Shown piece after piece: positions 17,136 through 28,013 of a stretch of 64,000 nucleotides of DNA (the stretch's first letter is position 1; each line of letters starts with the position of its first letter). Made by a program: the position numbers and the translations under genes. Source of the stretch: Streptomyces fulvoviolaceus (GTDB taxonomy: Bacteria; Actinomycetota; Actinomycetes; Streptomycetales; Streptomycetaceae); contig NZ_JOEY01000016.1 of the NCBI RefSeq assembly GCF_000718165.1, forward strand, positions 62,001 through 126,000. Reading direction: 5' to 3'. The notes below the pieces were generated by a model, which saw only the letters and a program-made list of their open reading frames with translations, had not been told where the DNA came from and searched no databases.

Positions 17136-17497
17136 TGATCACCGCCGTCGACCATGTGCAGCTCGCCGCGCCGCCGGGCTCCGAGGACCGGCTGCGGACG
17201 TACTACGCCGGCGTCCTCGGCATGACCGAGATCCCCAAGCCGCCGGTGCTCGCGGCGCGGGGAGGCTGCTGGTTCCAGGCGGGGATCGTGCAGCTCCGTC
17301 TGGGGATCGAGAAGGACTTCACGCCCGCGAAGAAGGCCCACCCCGGGCTGCGGGTCACGGGTGTCGAGGCGTACGCCGCCCGGCTGGAGGCGGCTGGGGC
17401 TTCCGTCGTCTGGGACGGGGACCTGCCGGGGCACAAGCGGTTCTACTCCTACGACCCCGTCGGCAACCGGCTGGAGTTCCTGGAGCCGACCGGCTGA
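17135..17497 (+). CDS. VOC (glyoxalase/bleomycin-resistance) superfamily protein
   Basis: This 120-residue protein has one VOC fold: TAVDHVQLAAPPGSE with a metal-ligand His at the start, then YYAGVLGMTEIPKP, and GHKRFYSYDPVGNRLEFLEP at the end with the typical DP.GN.LE. It starts at ATG 17135 within TGATG at the end of the methyltransferase gene, so translation is coupled. VOC proteins may be isomerases, dioxygenases or binding proteins; the substrate is not evident. Confidence 0.85.
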   Translation: MITAVDHVQLAAPPGSEDRLRTYYAGVLGMTEIPKPPVLAARGGCWFQAGIVQLRLGIEKDFTPAKKAHPGLRVTGVEAYAARLEAAGASVVWDGDLPGHKRFYSYDPVGNRLEFLEPTG

Positions 17498-17526
17498 GTC
17501 GGAACGGACACGGCACCCGTGACGGG

Positions 17527-18204
17527 TCAGGCCTTCCGGCGCCCTATCAAGTGCGGCTTCGCCTCCAGGCCGTCCAGGCCGTGCCACGCCAGGTTCACCA
17601 GATGGGCCGCGACCTCCGCCTTCTTCGGGCGGCGTACGTCCAGCCACCACTGGCCGGTCAGGGCGACCATGCCGACCAGGGCCTGGGCGTAGAGGGGAGC
17701 CAGCTTGGGGTCGAAGCCTCGGCTCTTGAACTCGCGGCCCAGGATGTCCTCCACCTGGGTGGCGATGTCCGAGATCAGGGACGCGAAGGAGCCCGTAGAC
17801 GTGGGGATGGGGGAGTCGCGGACGAGGATCCGGAAGCCGTCCGTGTACTCCTCGATGTAGTCGAAGAACGCGAAGGCCGCCTGTTCGAGCAGTTCCCGGG
17901 GGTGGCCAGCGGTCAGCGAGCTCGTCACCATGTCCAGCAGGCGGCTCATCTCGCGGTCCACCACCACCGCGTACAGGCCCTCCTTACCGCCGAAGTGCTC
18001 GTACACCACCGGCTTGGACACCCCGGCCTTCGCCGCGATCTCCTCCACCGACGTGCCCTCGAAGCCCTTCGAGGCGAAGAGGGTGCGACCGATCTCCAGC
18101 AGCTGGGCTCGGCGCTCGGCGCCGGTCATCCGGGTGCGCCGGGCGCGCCGCGGCTTCTCATTGCTCGGGGTGCTGCTCGGATCGGTCGCCACGGCGTCAA
18201 TCAT
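17527..18204 (-). CDS. TetR family regulator, coupled to the acyl desaturase gene
   Basis: This 225-residue regulator has a TetR helix-turn-helix at about residues 28-75: RRAQLLEIGRTLFASKGFEGTSVEEIAAKAGVSKPVVYEHFGGKEGLYAVVVD. The rest is the helical ligand-binding domain. A basic N-terminal tail (KPRRARRTRMTGAERR) precedes the HTH. Its ATG overlaps the desaturase stop by four bases (ATGA), so both come from one transcript. A role as acyl-CoA-responsive regulator of membrane lipid desaturation is inferred from this coupling. Imperfect palindromes upstream of the desaturase are candidate operators. Confidence 0.92.
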   Translation of the reverse strand: MIDAVATDPSSTPSNEKPRRARRTRMTGAERRAQLLEIGRTLFASKGFEGTSVEEIAAKAGVSKPVVYEHFGGKEGLYAVVVDREMSRLLDMVTSSLTAGHPRELLEQAAFAFFDYIEEYTDGFRILVRDSPIPTSTGSFASLISDIATQVEDILGREFKSRGFDPKLAPLYAQALVGMVALTGQWWLDVRRPKKAEVAAHLVNLAWHGLDGLEAKPHLIGRRKA

Positions 18205-19211
18205 GCCGCCTCGGCCGTCTCCTTCTGGTGCCCGGAGCCGTCCTGGTCCGTGTTCCGGCGGGAATCGATACGCGAGCGTGACGGCCAGCGCACGTCATAG
18301 GCCCATCCGAGCATCTCGAACCAGCGGATGAACCGCGCCGAGGAGTCGATCTGACCCCGCTCCACACCGTGCCGCGCCGAGGTCGGGTCGGCGTGGTGCA
18401 GGTTGTGCCAGGACTCACCGCAGGACAGCACCGCCAGCCACCACACGTTGCCCGAACGGTCCCGCGACTTGAACGGCCGCTTGCCGACCGCGTGGCAGAT
18501 CGAGTTGATCGACCAGGTCACGTGGTGCAGCATGCACACCCGGACGAGAGAGCCCCAGAAGAAGCCGGTGAAGGCGCCCCACCAGGACATCGTCACCAGA
18601 CCCCCGATCACCGCCGGCAGGGTGAGGGACAGCATTGCCCACCAGATGAACTGGCGGGAGATCGCCCGGATCGCCCTGTCCTTGATCAGATCCGGCGCGT
18701 ACTTGTCCTGCGGCGTCTGCTCCTCGTCGAACATCCAGCCGATGTGCGCCCACCACAGGCCCTTCAGCAGCGCCGGAAGCGTCTCCCCGAAACGCCACGG
18801 CGAATGCGGGTCGCCCTCCGCGTCGGAGAACTTGTGGTGCTTGCGGTGGTCGGCCACCCAGCGCACCAGCGGGCCCTCGACCGCCATCGATCCCATGATC
18901 GCCAGCGCGATCCGGAGCGGTCGCCTGGCCTTGAAGGAACCGTGGGTGAAGTAGCGGTGGAAACCGATCGTGATGCCGTGGCAGCCGAGGAAGTAGAAGA
19001 AGACGAGAAGGCCGAGGTCCAGCCAGCTCACGCCCCAGCCCCACGCCAGCGGCACCGCGGCGAGCACCGCGAGGAACGGGACGATGATGAAGACGAGAAG
19101 CGTGATCTGCTCGATCGAGCGTTTCTGCTCACCGCCCAGCGTGGCGGAGGGAATGGCAGCTGCGTCGGTCGCCTTCGGGGCGTCTTCGATCACATCGGGG
19201 GTTGTGGTCAT
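18201..19211 (-). CDS. Fatty acyl-CoA delta-9 type desaturase
   Basis: This 336-residue integral membrane di-iron enzyme introduces a double bond into acyl chains. Three histidine boxes are intact: [11 protein letters not shown] (HxxxxH), [11 protein letters not shown] (HxxHH) and [11 protein letters not shown] (HxxHH). Four or more membrane helices surround them ([56 protein letters not shown]). The ATG at 19211 follows a soluble acidic N-terminus. It heads an operon with the TetR regulator and faces ppc across a 304-bp gap. Confidence 0.93.
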   Translation of the reverse strand: MTTTPDVIEDAPKATDAAAIPSATLGGEQKRSIEQITLLVFIIVPFLAVLAAVPLAWGWGVSWLDLGLLVFFYFLGCHGITIGFHRYFTHGSFKARRPLRIALAIMGSMAVEGPLVRWVADHRKHHKFSDAEGDPHSPWRFGETLPALLKGLWWAHIGWMFDEEQTPQDKYAPDLIKDRAIRAISRQFIWWAMLSLTLPAVIGGLVTMSWWGAFTGFFWGSLVRVCMLHHVTWSINSICHAVGKRPFKSRDRSGNVWWLAVLSCGESWHNLHHADPTSARHGVERGQIDSSARFIRWFEMLGWAYDVRWPSRSRIDSRRNTDQDGSGHQKETAEAA

Positions 19212-19267
19212 GGGCGTCCCCTGTGGGGTTCGAGGGTTGAGAAATGTGCTGGGCTGCAGGAACTGTT

Positions 19268-19320
19268 CCCTGGTTCCGTTACAACGGTCCCTACGGTTCC
19301 GTAACCTACGGCGTCGTAAG
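19268..19320. promoter_or_regulatory. Candidate TetR operators in the desaturase-ppc gap
   Basis: The 304-bp gap between the desaturase and ppc starts has no gene. It contains GGTTCCGTTAC at 19272 and again as GGTTCCGTAACC at 19295-19306, which is an imperfect palindrome (10 of 12 positions). TACGGCGTCGTA at 19307-19318 follows directly. The spacing of the two GGTTCCGT copies is 23 bp. These are plausible binding sites for the co-transcribed TetR regulator. The ppc SD (AAGGAG, 19502-19507) is at the other end. Confidence 0.55.
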
Positions 19321-19515
19321 TATGGCAGTGCGCCGCCCGGCGGCAAGAGCCCGAGAGTCTGCGCGTCCGCATGGACACCTATCCTTGGAGTCGGTCGGAC
19401 AGCGCGGTCCGCTCTGATTTCTTCCCGGATGTCCGGACCCGTAAGCGGCCCTCGCCGCACGACCGCCGTCCGGGTTCCCTCCCAGAGAGTTTCCACACTG
19501 CAAGGAGCCGCACCT

Positions 19516-22266
<2,751 letters not shown>

Positions 22267-22282
22267 CGGTTCGCACGCATAC

Positions 22283-22322
22283 GGCGGTGCCCCCGAGCCT
22301 CTCGAGACTCGGGGGCACCGCC
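22283..22322. terminator. Strong terminator after ppc
   Basis: Perfect 15-bp arms GGCGGTGCCCCCGAG (22283-22297) and CTCGGGGGCACCGCC (22308-22322) with a 10-base loop, then TTCTGCTT. It lies between convergent genes and can work in both directions. Confidence 0.85.
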
Positions 22323-22338
22323 TTCTGCTTCCGGTACG

Positions 22339-22995
22339 TCAGGCCCGGCGCCGCCGGACGACGAGGTAACCGCCGGCGGCCATCAGCGCGGCGGCGACGC
22401 CCGCGAGAAGGCCGACGGGGGCGCCGTTGCCGGTCTCGGCGAGGTCACCGGCGGTGCCCTGGGCGGAGGGGGAGGCCTCGGTGGCTCCGGCGGGGTCGGT
22501 GCTGGGGGAGGCGGAGGTGCCGGGCGTCTCCGACGTCGTAGAGGAAGAAGGAGACGGCGTGACAGTGCTGTCGCCTCCGCCGTCCTCCTCCTCGCAGTCC
22601 GTCCAGAACACCTTGTGCTTGGCGGCGCCGTTCTCGCCGTCGAAGTTCCAGAAGAGCTTGTAGTGGCCGTCGGGCAGCGACAGGTCGTCCGTGCGGCCGT
22701 GGCCGTCGGCGTCCAGCGTGATGTCGCCGGACTTCACGGTCTCGCCCTTGACGTCGGCCGTGGGGGCCCAGGCCTCGATGTGCCAGTCGACCTGCTGGAC
22801 GGCGTCGAAGCCGAACGCGTCGAGGTAGAAGGTGCAGACGTGCGGTTCGTTCTTCCGCAGTTCTTCGCCGGTGGTGGCGTCGTGGATCTTCACAGTGCCG
22901 TTGTCACCCGGAGCGGTGGCATGGGCGGAGGGGGCCGCGAGCAGGGCGGTCGCGGCCACGGCGGACACGGCGCCGGCGCGGATGAGGGTACGCAT
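22339..22995 (-). CDS. Secreted protein with LAETG sortase signal
   Basis: This 218-residue protein starts with a signal peptide (MRTLIRAGAVSAVAATALLAAPSAHATA). A globular domain of about 110 residues follows, with two or more Cys (PHVCTFYLDAFGFD, FWTDCEEEDG), then a Ser/Thr/Pro linker. The cell-wall sorting signal is LAETG (185-189), a hydrophobic helix and RRRRA. LAxTG is the motif favoured by class E sortases of Streptomyces, so the protein is probably covalently wall-attached. The function of the globular domain is unknown to me. ATG 22995 gives the best signal peptide; an upstream ATG at 23007 exists. Confidence 0.85.
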   Translation of the reverse strand: MRTLIRAGAVSAVAATALLAAPSAHATAPGDNGTVKIHDATTGEELRKNEPHVCTFYLDAFGFDAVQQVDWHIEAWAPTADVKGETVKSGDITLDADGHGRTDDLSLPDGHYKLFWNFDGENGAAKHKVFWTDCEEEDGGGDSTVTPSPSSSTTSETPGTSASPSTDPAGATEASPSAQGTAGDLAETGNGAPVGLLAGVAAALMAAGGYLVVRRRRA

Positions 22996-23130
22996 GGGGC
23001 AGTCCATCTTCGAGATGTGAAAGGGAAGATGTGGAGGGGGCGGCTCAGCATCCAGCCCGTACTGACACAAGGTCAATCACGAACAGACAACACTCAGGTC
23101 CTCCACAGATGTGGAGAACGTCGAAGGATG

Positions 23131-23634
23131 TCAGATCGTCACGAAAGCGGCAGTGAGCAGTGCCATGCCCGCCCCCGCCATGACCCACGCGCCCCGCGTG
23201 CGCCCCAATCCGCCCGCGACGACGACCGACGCGAGCAACAGGGCGCCACCCAGCGGAACCCAGGCATAGAGGATCCCGGCCGGCCCGGAGCGGACGACCT
23301 CGTCACTGCTGGGCTTCACCACGACCGTGTAGGTCTGGCCCTTCCTCACCGCGACCGTCTTCTCGATGACGACGGTGTCGCGGGCCTTGGACCCCTGGGA
23401 GATCGGTGTATAGGGCCCGGTGCACGTGTCGTCCCCGCACCGCGTCACCTCGATCGTGCCGCTCTCCCGGCCCTTCGTCAGCATCACGTGCTGCGCGGTA
23501 CCCCACGACGCCCACACACCCGCGATCAGGATCAGTGCCGCGACCGTGCCCATCGTCGCGAGCCGCCCGAAACGGAGTGCGGCGACCGAGGCCTGGCGGG
23601 AGGTGAGGGCTGTGGCAGGCATGGCGGGGATCAT
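23131..23634 (-). CDS. Membrane protein of unknown function
   Basis: This protein of about 167 residues has a first membrane helix near residues 27-46 (MGTVAALILIAGVWASW). An external domain of about 65 residues with two cysteines follows (VTRCGDDTCTGPYTPI), a pair that may form a disulfide. Two C-terminal helices come last (ILYAWVPLGGALLLASVVVAGG and WVMAGAGMALLTAAFVTI). The external domain resembles small beta-rich DUF3592-like domains, but I am not sure. The start may be ATG 23634 or 23622. It stands alone, between the sortase substrate and pth. Confidence 0.65.
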   Translation of the reverse strand: MIPAMPATALTSRQASVAALRFGRLATMGTVAALILIAGVWASWGTAQHVMLTKGRESGTIEVTRCGDDTCTGPYTPISQGSKARDTVVIEKTVAVRKGQTYTVVVKPSSDEVVRSGPAGILYAWVPLGGALLLASVVVAGGLGRTRGAWVMAGAGMALLTAAFVTI

Positions 23635-23686
23635 TGGCCATGCCCGGACAGCCAGTCAACTCGGCCCCGGCCGACCGCCGGACAAG

Positions 23687-24298
23687 TCAGGAGTTGTACG
23701 TGCTTTGCGCCCGCTCCAGGCCCTCGATCACCAGAGCCTCCGCGGCATCCGCCGCCCGGTCCACGAAGTAGTCCAGCTCCTTGCGCTCCGCCGACGCGAA
23801 GTCTTTCAGCACGAAGTCCGCGACCTGCATACGACCCGGAGGCCGCCCGATCCCGAACCGCACGCGGTGATAGTCCGCGCCGAACGCCTTCGTCATCGAC
23901 TTCAGCCCGTTGTGACCGTTGTCCCCGCCGCCGAGCTTGAGACGGAGCGTGCCGTAGTCGATGTCGAGCTCGTCGTGGATGGCGACGATGTTCGCCACGG
24001 GCACCTTGTAGAAGTCCTTGAGCGCGTTCACCGGACCGCCCGACAGGTTCATGAACGACATCGGCTTGGCCAGGATGACGCGCCGGTTCGCCGGCCCGGG
24101 GGGACCGATGCGGCCCTCGATCACCTGCGCCTGCGCCTTGCCGGCCCGCTTGAACCGGCCGCCCATCCGCTCCGCCAGCAGGTCGGCGACCATGAAGCCG
24201 ACGTTGTGCCGGTTCGCCGCGTACTCGGGCCCGGGGTTGCCGAGCCCCACGATCAGCCAGGGGGCATTGGCGTCGGTCGTCACGTCCGTGTCTCCCAT
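23687..24298 (-). CDS. pth: Peptidyl-tRNA hydrolase
   Basis: This 203-residue enzyme releases peptides from peptidyl-tRNA dropped by stalled ribosomes. The active site is conserved: [21 protein letters not shown] (Asn and catalytic His), [28 protein letters not shown] with the catalytic Asp, and [12 protein letters not shown]. It follows the L25 gene in the same direction, as in many actinobacteria, separated by a hairpin that may reduce read-through. Confidence 0.96.
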   Translation of the reverse strand: MGDTDVTTDANAPWLIVGLGNPGPEYAANRHNVGFMVADLLAERMGGRFKRAGKAQAQVIEGRIGPPGPANRRVILAKPMSFMNLSGGPVNALKDFYKVPVANIVAIHDELDIDYGTLRLKLGGGDNGHNGLKSMTKAFGADYHRVRFGIGRPPGRMQVADFVLKDFASAERKELDYFVDRAADAAEALVIEGLERAQSTYNS

Positions 24299-24318
24299 GT
24301 GTCCTTGATACGCGCCGA

Positions 24319-24343
24319 CCGCCGCTCCTGAGGGGAGCGGCGG
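24319..24343 (-). terminator. Hairpin between L25 and pth genes
   Basis: CCGCCGCTCC (24319-24328) pairs perfectly with GGAGCGGCGG (24334-24343) around a 5-base loop. It lies 26 bases past the L25 stop and lacks a clear T tract on the minus strand, so partial termination is likely. Confidence 0.5.
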
Positions 24344-24368
24344 CCGACGATGGAGATTCTGAGGGAAA

Positions 24369-24953
24369 TCAGACCTCGGTGGCCTCGGCCTCGGCCTCCG
24401 CGGGGGCCTCCTCGGCCTGGGCGGCCAGGACCTGGAGGACGACCGCGTCCTCGTCGATGACCAGGGTGGTGCCGGCCGGGAGGGGGATGTCCTTGGCGAG
24501 GATGGAGGCGCCGGCCTCCAGGCCCGCGATGGAGACGGTGACCGACTCGGGGATGTGAGTCGCCTCGGCCTCGACCGTCAGCGTGCTCAGCACGTGCTCG
24601 AGCAGGTAGGCGCCCGGGGCCAGCTCGCCCTCGGTGTGGACGTAGACCTCGACGGTGACCTTCTCGCCGCGCTTCACGGTGAGCAGGTCGACGTGCTCGA
24701 GGAAGCCCTTGATGGCGTCGCGCTGGACGGCCTTCGGGATCGCCAGCTCGGTCCGGCCCTCGATGTCCAGGGTGAGCAGGACGTTCGGGGTGCGCAGGGC
24801 GAGCTGCAGCTCGTGGCCCGGCAGCGTGATGTGGACGGGGTCGGCGCCGTGGCCGTAGACAACGGCGGGAACCTTGCTCTCGCGGCGGATGCGGCGGGCG
24901 GCGCCCTTGCCGAACTCGGTGCGGGTCTCGGCGGTGAGCTTGACGTCGGCCAT
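24369..24953 (-). CDS. rplY: 50S ribosomal protein L25/general stress protein Ctc (long form)
   Basis: This 194-residue protein binds 5S rRNA in the large ribosomal subunit. The L25 domain spans about 1-92 ([32 protein letters not shown]) and the TL5-type C-terminal beta domain about 100-180. An acidic tail ([15 protein letters not shown]) ends it. ATG 24953 is favoured over the GTG two codons upstream because AGGAG lies five bases before the ATG, leaving no room before the GTG. It is downstream of prs and upstream of pth. Confidence 0.95.
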   Translation of the reverse strand: MADVKLTAETRTEFGKGAARRIRRESKVPAVVYGHGADPVHITLPGHELQLALRTPNVLLTLDIEGRTELAIPKAVQRDAIKGFLEHVDLLTVKRGEKVTVEVYVHTEGELAPGAYLLEHVLSTLTVEAEATHIPESVTVSIAGLEAGASILAKDIPLPAGTTLVIDEDAVVLQVLAAQAEEAPAEAEAEATEV

Positions 24954-25055
24954 GGTCACTCCTCGTAGATCAGTTGGGGAAGGTGGTCACCCGGCCGAAC
25001 ATCGGCCTGCTACGAAGAGCGCGTCGATAACGGACCGCCGATACCTGCGTGAACA

Positions 25056-25112
25056 GGTACGGCCTCCCTCGCCGAGCAACTGTGACAGCTTACGCGGCGG
25101 GAAGGCCGTACC
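25056..25112 (-). terminator. Hairpin between prs and L25 genes
   Basis: GGTACGGCCT (25056-25065) and AGGCCGTACC (25103-25112) are perfect complements. The 37-base interior contains a second GCCG/CGGC pairing. It starts 26 bases past the prs stop and may terminate or attenuate transcription into the L25 gene. Confidence 0.5.
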
Positions 25113-25138
25113 AGAAATCGATCTATCGGAGCGGGGGC

Positions 25139-26119
25139 CTACTGCTCGTCGAAGAGGCTCGTCACCGAACCGTCCTCGAACACCTCGCGCACCGCGCTCG
25201 CGATCGTCGGCGCGATCGACAGCACCGTGATCTTGTCCAGGTCCGCGCCCAGTTCGCCCGGCGTCGGCAGTGAGTCGGTGAACACGAACTCGCTCACCCG
25301 GGAGTTCTTCAGCCGGTCCGCGGCGGGGCCGGAGAGCACGCCGTGCGTCGCGGTGACGATGACGTCCTCGGCACCGTGCGCGAAGAGCGCGTCGGCGGCG
25401 GCGCAGATCGTGCCACCCGTGTCGATCATGTCGTCGACGAGGACACACACGCGGCCCTTGACCTCACCCACGACCTCGTGGACGGTCACCTGGTTCGCCA
25501 CGTCCTTGTCGCGCCGCTTGTGCACGATCGCGAGGGGAGCGCCGAGGCGGTCGCACCAGCGGTCGGCCACGCGCACCCGGCCGGCGTCCGGGGACACGAC
25601 CGTCAGCTTGCCCTTGTCGACCTTCGCACCCACGTAGTCCGCGAGCAGCGGGAGGGCGAAGAGGTGGTCGACCGGGCCGTCGAAGAAGCCCTGGATCTGG
25701 TCGGTGTGCAGGTCGACCGTGAGGATGCGGTGGGCACCGGCCGTCTTCATCAGGTCCGCGATCAGACGCGCCGAGATCGGTTCACGCCCACGGTGCTTCT
25801 TGTCCTGCCGCGCGTAACCGTAGAACGGCACGATGACCGTGATGGAGCGGGCCGACGCACGCTTCAGCGCGTCGATCATGATCAGCTGCTCCATGATCCA
25901 CTGGTTGATCGGAGCCGTGTGGCTCTGGATCACGAAGCAGTCCGCACCTCGCGCGGATTCCTGGTAGCGGACGTAGATCTCGCCGTTCGCGAAGTCGAAG
26001 GCCTTGGTCGGGACAACCCCGACACCCAACTGCTGGGCGACCTCCTCGGCAAGCTCGGGGTGGGCGCGGCCGGAGAAGAACATCATCTTCTTCTCGCCGG
26101 TCGTCTTGATCCCGGTCAC
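25139..26119 (-). CDS. prs: Ribose-phosphate pyrophosphokinase
   Basis: This 326-residue cytosolic enzyme makes PRPP from ribose-5-phosphate and ATP for nucleotide, His and Trp synthesis. Motifs: MMFFSGRAHPELAEEVA, ANGEIYVRYQESARGADCFVIQS, YGYARQDKKHRGREPISARL (ATP loop), VDLHTDQIQGFF, and the PRPP-binding VLVDDMIDTGGTI. GTG 26119 is preceded by GAGGAG, which decides the start. It lies 75 bp downstream of glmU and is probably co-transcribed with it. Confidence 0.97.
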   Translation of the reverse strand: MTGIKTTGEKKMMFFSGRAHPELAEEVAQQLGVGVVPTKAFDFANGEIYVRYQESARGADCFVIQSHTAPINQWIMEQLIMIDALKRASARSITVIVPFYGYARQDKKHRGREPISARLIADLMKTAGAHRILTVDLHTDQIQGFFDGPVDHLFALPLLADYVGAKVDKGKLTVVSPDAGRVRVADRWCDRLGAPLAIVHKRRDKDVANQVTVHEVVGEVKGRVCVLVDDMIDTGGTICAAADALFAHGAEDVIVTATHGVLSGPAADRLKNSRVSEFVFTDSLPTPGELGADLDKITVLSIAPTIASAVREVFEDGSVTSLFDEQ

Positions 26120-26194
26120 AGCTGTCTCCTCAGAGGTGTCTCAACTGGGTGTGCACTTATCACGGTACGCCGTCCCAGACGCACCCGTTTCCGG

Positions 26195-27643
26195 TCAGTC
26201 TTCGCTCTCGACCTGCCGGGAAGCCGTCTCCGCCGCCTTCGCGGCGGCGCTTCCCGGACGCTTGCGAGCCACCCAACCCTCGATATTCCGCTGCTGACCG
26301 CGGGCCACGGCCAACGAACCGGGCGGCACATCCTTCGTGATCACAGAGCCGGCGGCGGTGTACGCGCCGTCCCCGACCGTGACGGGAGCCACAAACATGT
26401 TGTCCGAACCCGTGCGGCAATGCGACCCGACGGTCGTGTGGTGCTTGTCCTGTCCGTCGTAGTTCACGAACACGCTCGCCGCACCGATGTTGCTGTACTC
26501 GCCGATCGTCGCGTCCCCGACGTAGGAGAGATGGGGAACCTTGGTCCCCTCCCCGATGGAGGCGTTCTTCGTCTCCACGTACGTCCCGATCTTGCCCTTC
26601 GCGCCGAGGCGGGTGCCGGGACGGAGGTAGGCGTACGGCCCGACAGTCGCGTTCGCGCCGACCTCGGCGCTGTCGGCGACCGTGTTGTCCACGCGGGCGC
26701 CCGCGCCGATACGGGTGTTCGTGATCCGGCTGTTGGGGCCGACCTCCGCGCCCTCGCCGAGGTGCGTGGAGCCGTGCAGCTGGGTGCCGGGGTGGATCGT
26801 GGCGTCCTGGCCGAAGGTGACGGTCACGTCGACCCAGGTCGTCGCCGGGTCGATGACGTCGACGCCGGAGAGCATGGCGCGGGTCAGCAGCAGGTCGTTG
26901 AGGATGCGGCGGGCCTCGGAGAGCTGCACCCGGTTGTTGATCCCGGCGATCTCGCGGTGATCACCGGCGATGGAGGCACCGACCCGGTGACCGGCCTCAC
27001 GGAGGATGCCGAGGACGTCGGTGAGGTACTCCTCGCCCTGCGAGTTGTCCGTACGCACCTTGCCCAGCGCGTCGGCGAGCAGCTGCCCGTCGAAGGCGAA
27101 CACACCGGAGTTGATCTCACGGATGGCCCGCTGGGAGTCGGAGGCGTCCTTGTGCTCGACGATCTCGGTGACGGCGCCGGACGCCCCGTCGCGGACGATG
27201 CGGCCGTAGCCGGTCGCGTCGGGAACCTCGGCGGTGAGCACGGTGACCGCGTTCCCGTCGGCGGTGTGCGTGGCGGCGAGGTGCTTGAGGGTCTCCCCGG
27301 AGAGAAGGGGGGTGTCCCCGCAGACGACGACAACGGTGCCGTCGACGGAACCGCCGAGTTCCTCCAGCGCCATCCGTACGGCATGACCCGTGCCGTTCTG
27401 CTGCGCCTGCACGGCGGTCCGTACGTGCGGGTCGATCTCGGCGAGGTGCGCGGTGACCTTCTCGCGAGCGTGGCCTACGACCACGACCAGGTTCTCGGGG
27501 TCCAACTCACGTGCTGCGGCGAGCACATGACCCACCAGGGAACGGCCACAGATCGCATGCAGGACCTTGGGTGTGGCCGACTTCATACGGGTGCCCTCAC
27601 CCGCTGCGAGAACGACGACGGCTGCCGGGCGAATGGCGCTCAC
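26195..27643 (-). CDS. glmU: Bifunctional UDP-GlcNAc pyrophosphorylase / glucosamine-1-phosphate acetyltransferase
   Basis: This 482-residue enzyme carries out the last two steps to UDP-GlcNAc, the peptidoglycan precursor. The N-terminal uridylyltransferase has LAAGEGTRMKSATPKVLH and VVVCGDTPLLSGETL. The C-terminal left-handed beta-helix acetyltransferase carries repeated hexapeptides (RITNTRIGAGARVDNTV, LRPGTRLGAKGKIGTYVETKNA) and the catalytic-site SYVGDATIGEYSNIGA. The start codon is GTG 27643. It is followed by prs in the same direction. Confidence 0.97.
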   Translation of the reverse strand: MSAIRPAAVVVLAAGEGTRMKSATPKVLHAICGRSLVGHVLAAARELDPENLVVVVGHAREKVTAHLAEIDPHVRTAVQAQQNGTGHAVRMALEELGGSVDGTVVVVCGDTPLLSGETLKHLAATHTADGNAVTVLTAEVPDATGYGRIVRDGASGAVTEIVEHKDASDSQRAIREINSGVFAFDGQLLADALGKVRTDNSQGEEYLTDVLGILREAGHRVGASIAGDHREIAGINNRVQLSEARRILNDLLLTRAMLSGVDVIDPATTWVDVTVTFGQDATIHPGTQLHGSTHLGEGAEVGPNSRITNTRIGAGARVDNTVADSAEVGANATVGPYAYLRPGTRLGAKGKIGTYVETKNASIGEGTKVPHLSYVGDATIGEYSNIGAASVFVNYDGQDKHHTTVGSHCRTGSDNMFVAPVTVGDGAYTAAGSVITKDVPPGSLAVARGQQRNIEGWVARKRPGSAAAKAAETASRQVESED

Positions 27644-27719
27644 GGGGTTGCCCTTCGGCTTTTGGGGTGGGGGTCGACATCCGCAGGATACCGGGGCGTT
27701 TCGTGAGGGACATGAGAGT

Positions 27720-27752
27720 GGGCCCTGACAGTGCTGTCACTGGTCAGGGCCC
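27720..27752 (-). terminator. Terminator downstream of tRNA-Gln
   Basis: GGGCCCTGAC (27720-27729) pairs perfectly with GTCAGGGCCC (27743-27752), with AGTG/CACT extending the stem inside. It lies 14 bases beyond the 3' end of the minus-strand tRNA gene. Confidence 0.75.
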
Positions 27753-27766
27753 GGAGTGGACGCTTG

Positions 27767-27838
27767 CTCCCCCGCCAGGACTCGAACCCGGACAAATGGC
27801 ACCAAAAGCCACGGTGCTGCCAATTACACCACGGGGGA
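27767..27838 (-). tRNA. tRNA-Gln (anticodon TTG)
   Basis: On the minus strand a 72-base cloverleaf can be folded. The acceptor arms are TCCCCCG (27838-27832) and CGGGGGA. The D arm contains GTAATTGGCAG, the anticodon arm is GTGGC-TTTTGGT-GCCAT with anticodon TTG, and the T arm is CCGGG-TTCGAGT-CCTGG. The discriminator is G and the genomic sequence continues CA rather than CCA, so CCA must be added. UUG reads CAA and CAG Gln codons. No integrase or duplicated 3' end is visible nearby. Confidence 0.93.
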
Positions 27839-28000
27839 TGGAACTCGACGGGACCGGACCGTTGGCCAGGTCGCCGAGCAGGCACCCAACACTATGCCGT
27901 ACCAGGCGCCTTCCGTGCGACGGTACAAGTGCGACGGTCGCATGCCGTGTGGTGTAGGCCAGTCGTCGAAAGTCACCGGAAATGGGGCGGTCGGCGAACG

Positions 28001-28013
28001 TAGGCTGGAGGCA
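28001..28013 (+). promoter_or_regulatory. Probable leaderless promoter of the histidine kinase gene
   Basis: TAGGCT (28001-28006) is a good -10 sequence for the main sigma factor of Streptomyces, and the ATG begins only seven bases later at 28013. Transcription would start at or next to the A of ATG. The GGAGG between them is only one base from the ATG, too close to act as an SD. The -35 is not well defined. Confidence 0.55.

Noticed and set aside
27767..27838. tRNA-Gln as an attachment site of an integrated element
   Set aside because: No integrase, no duplicated tRNA 3' end and no foreign-looking genes are visible on either side.
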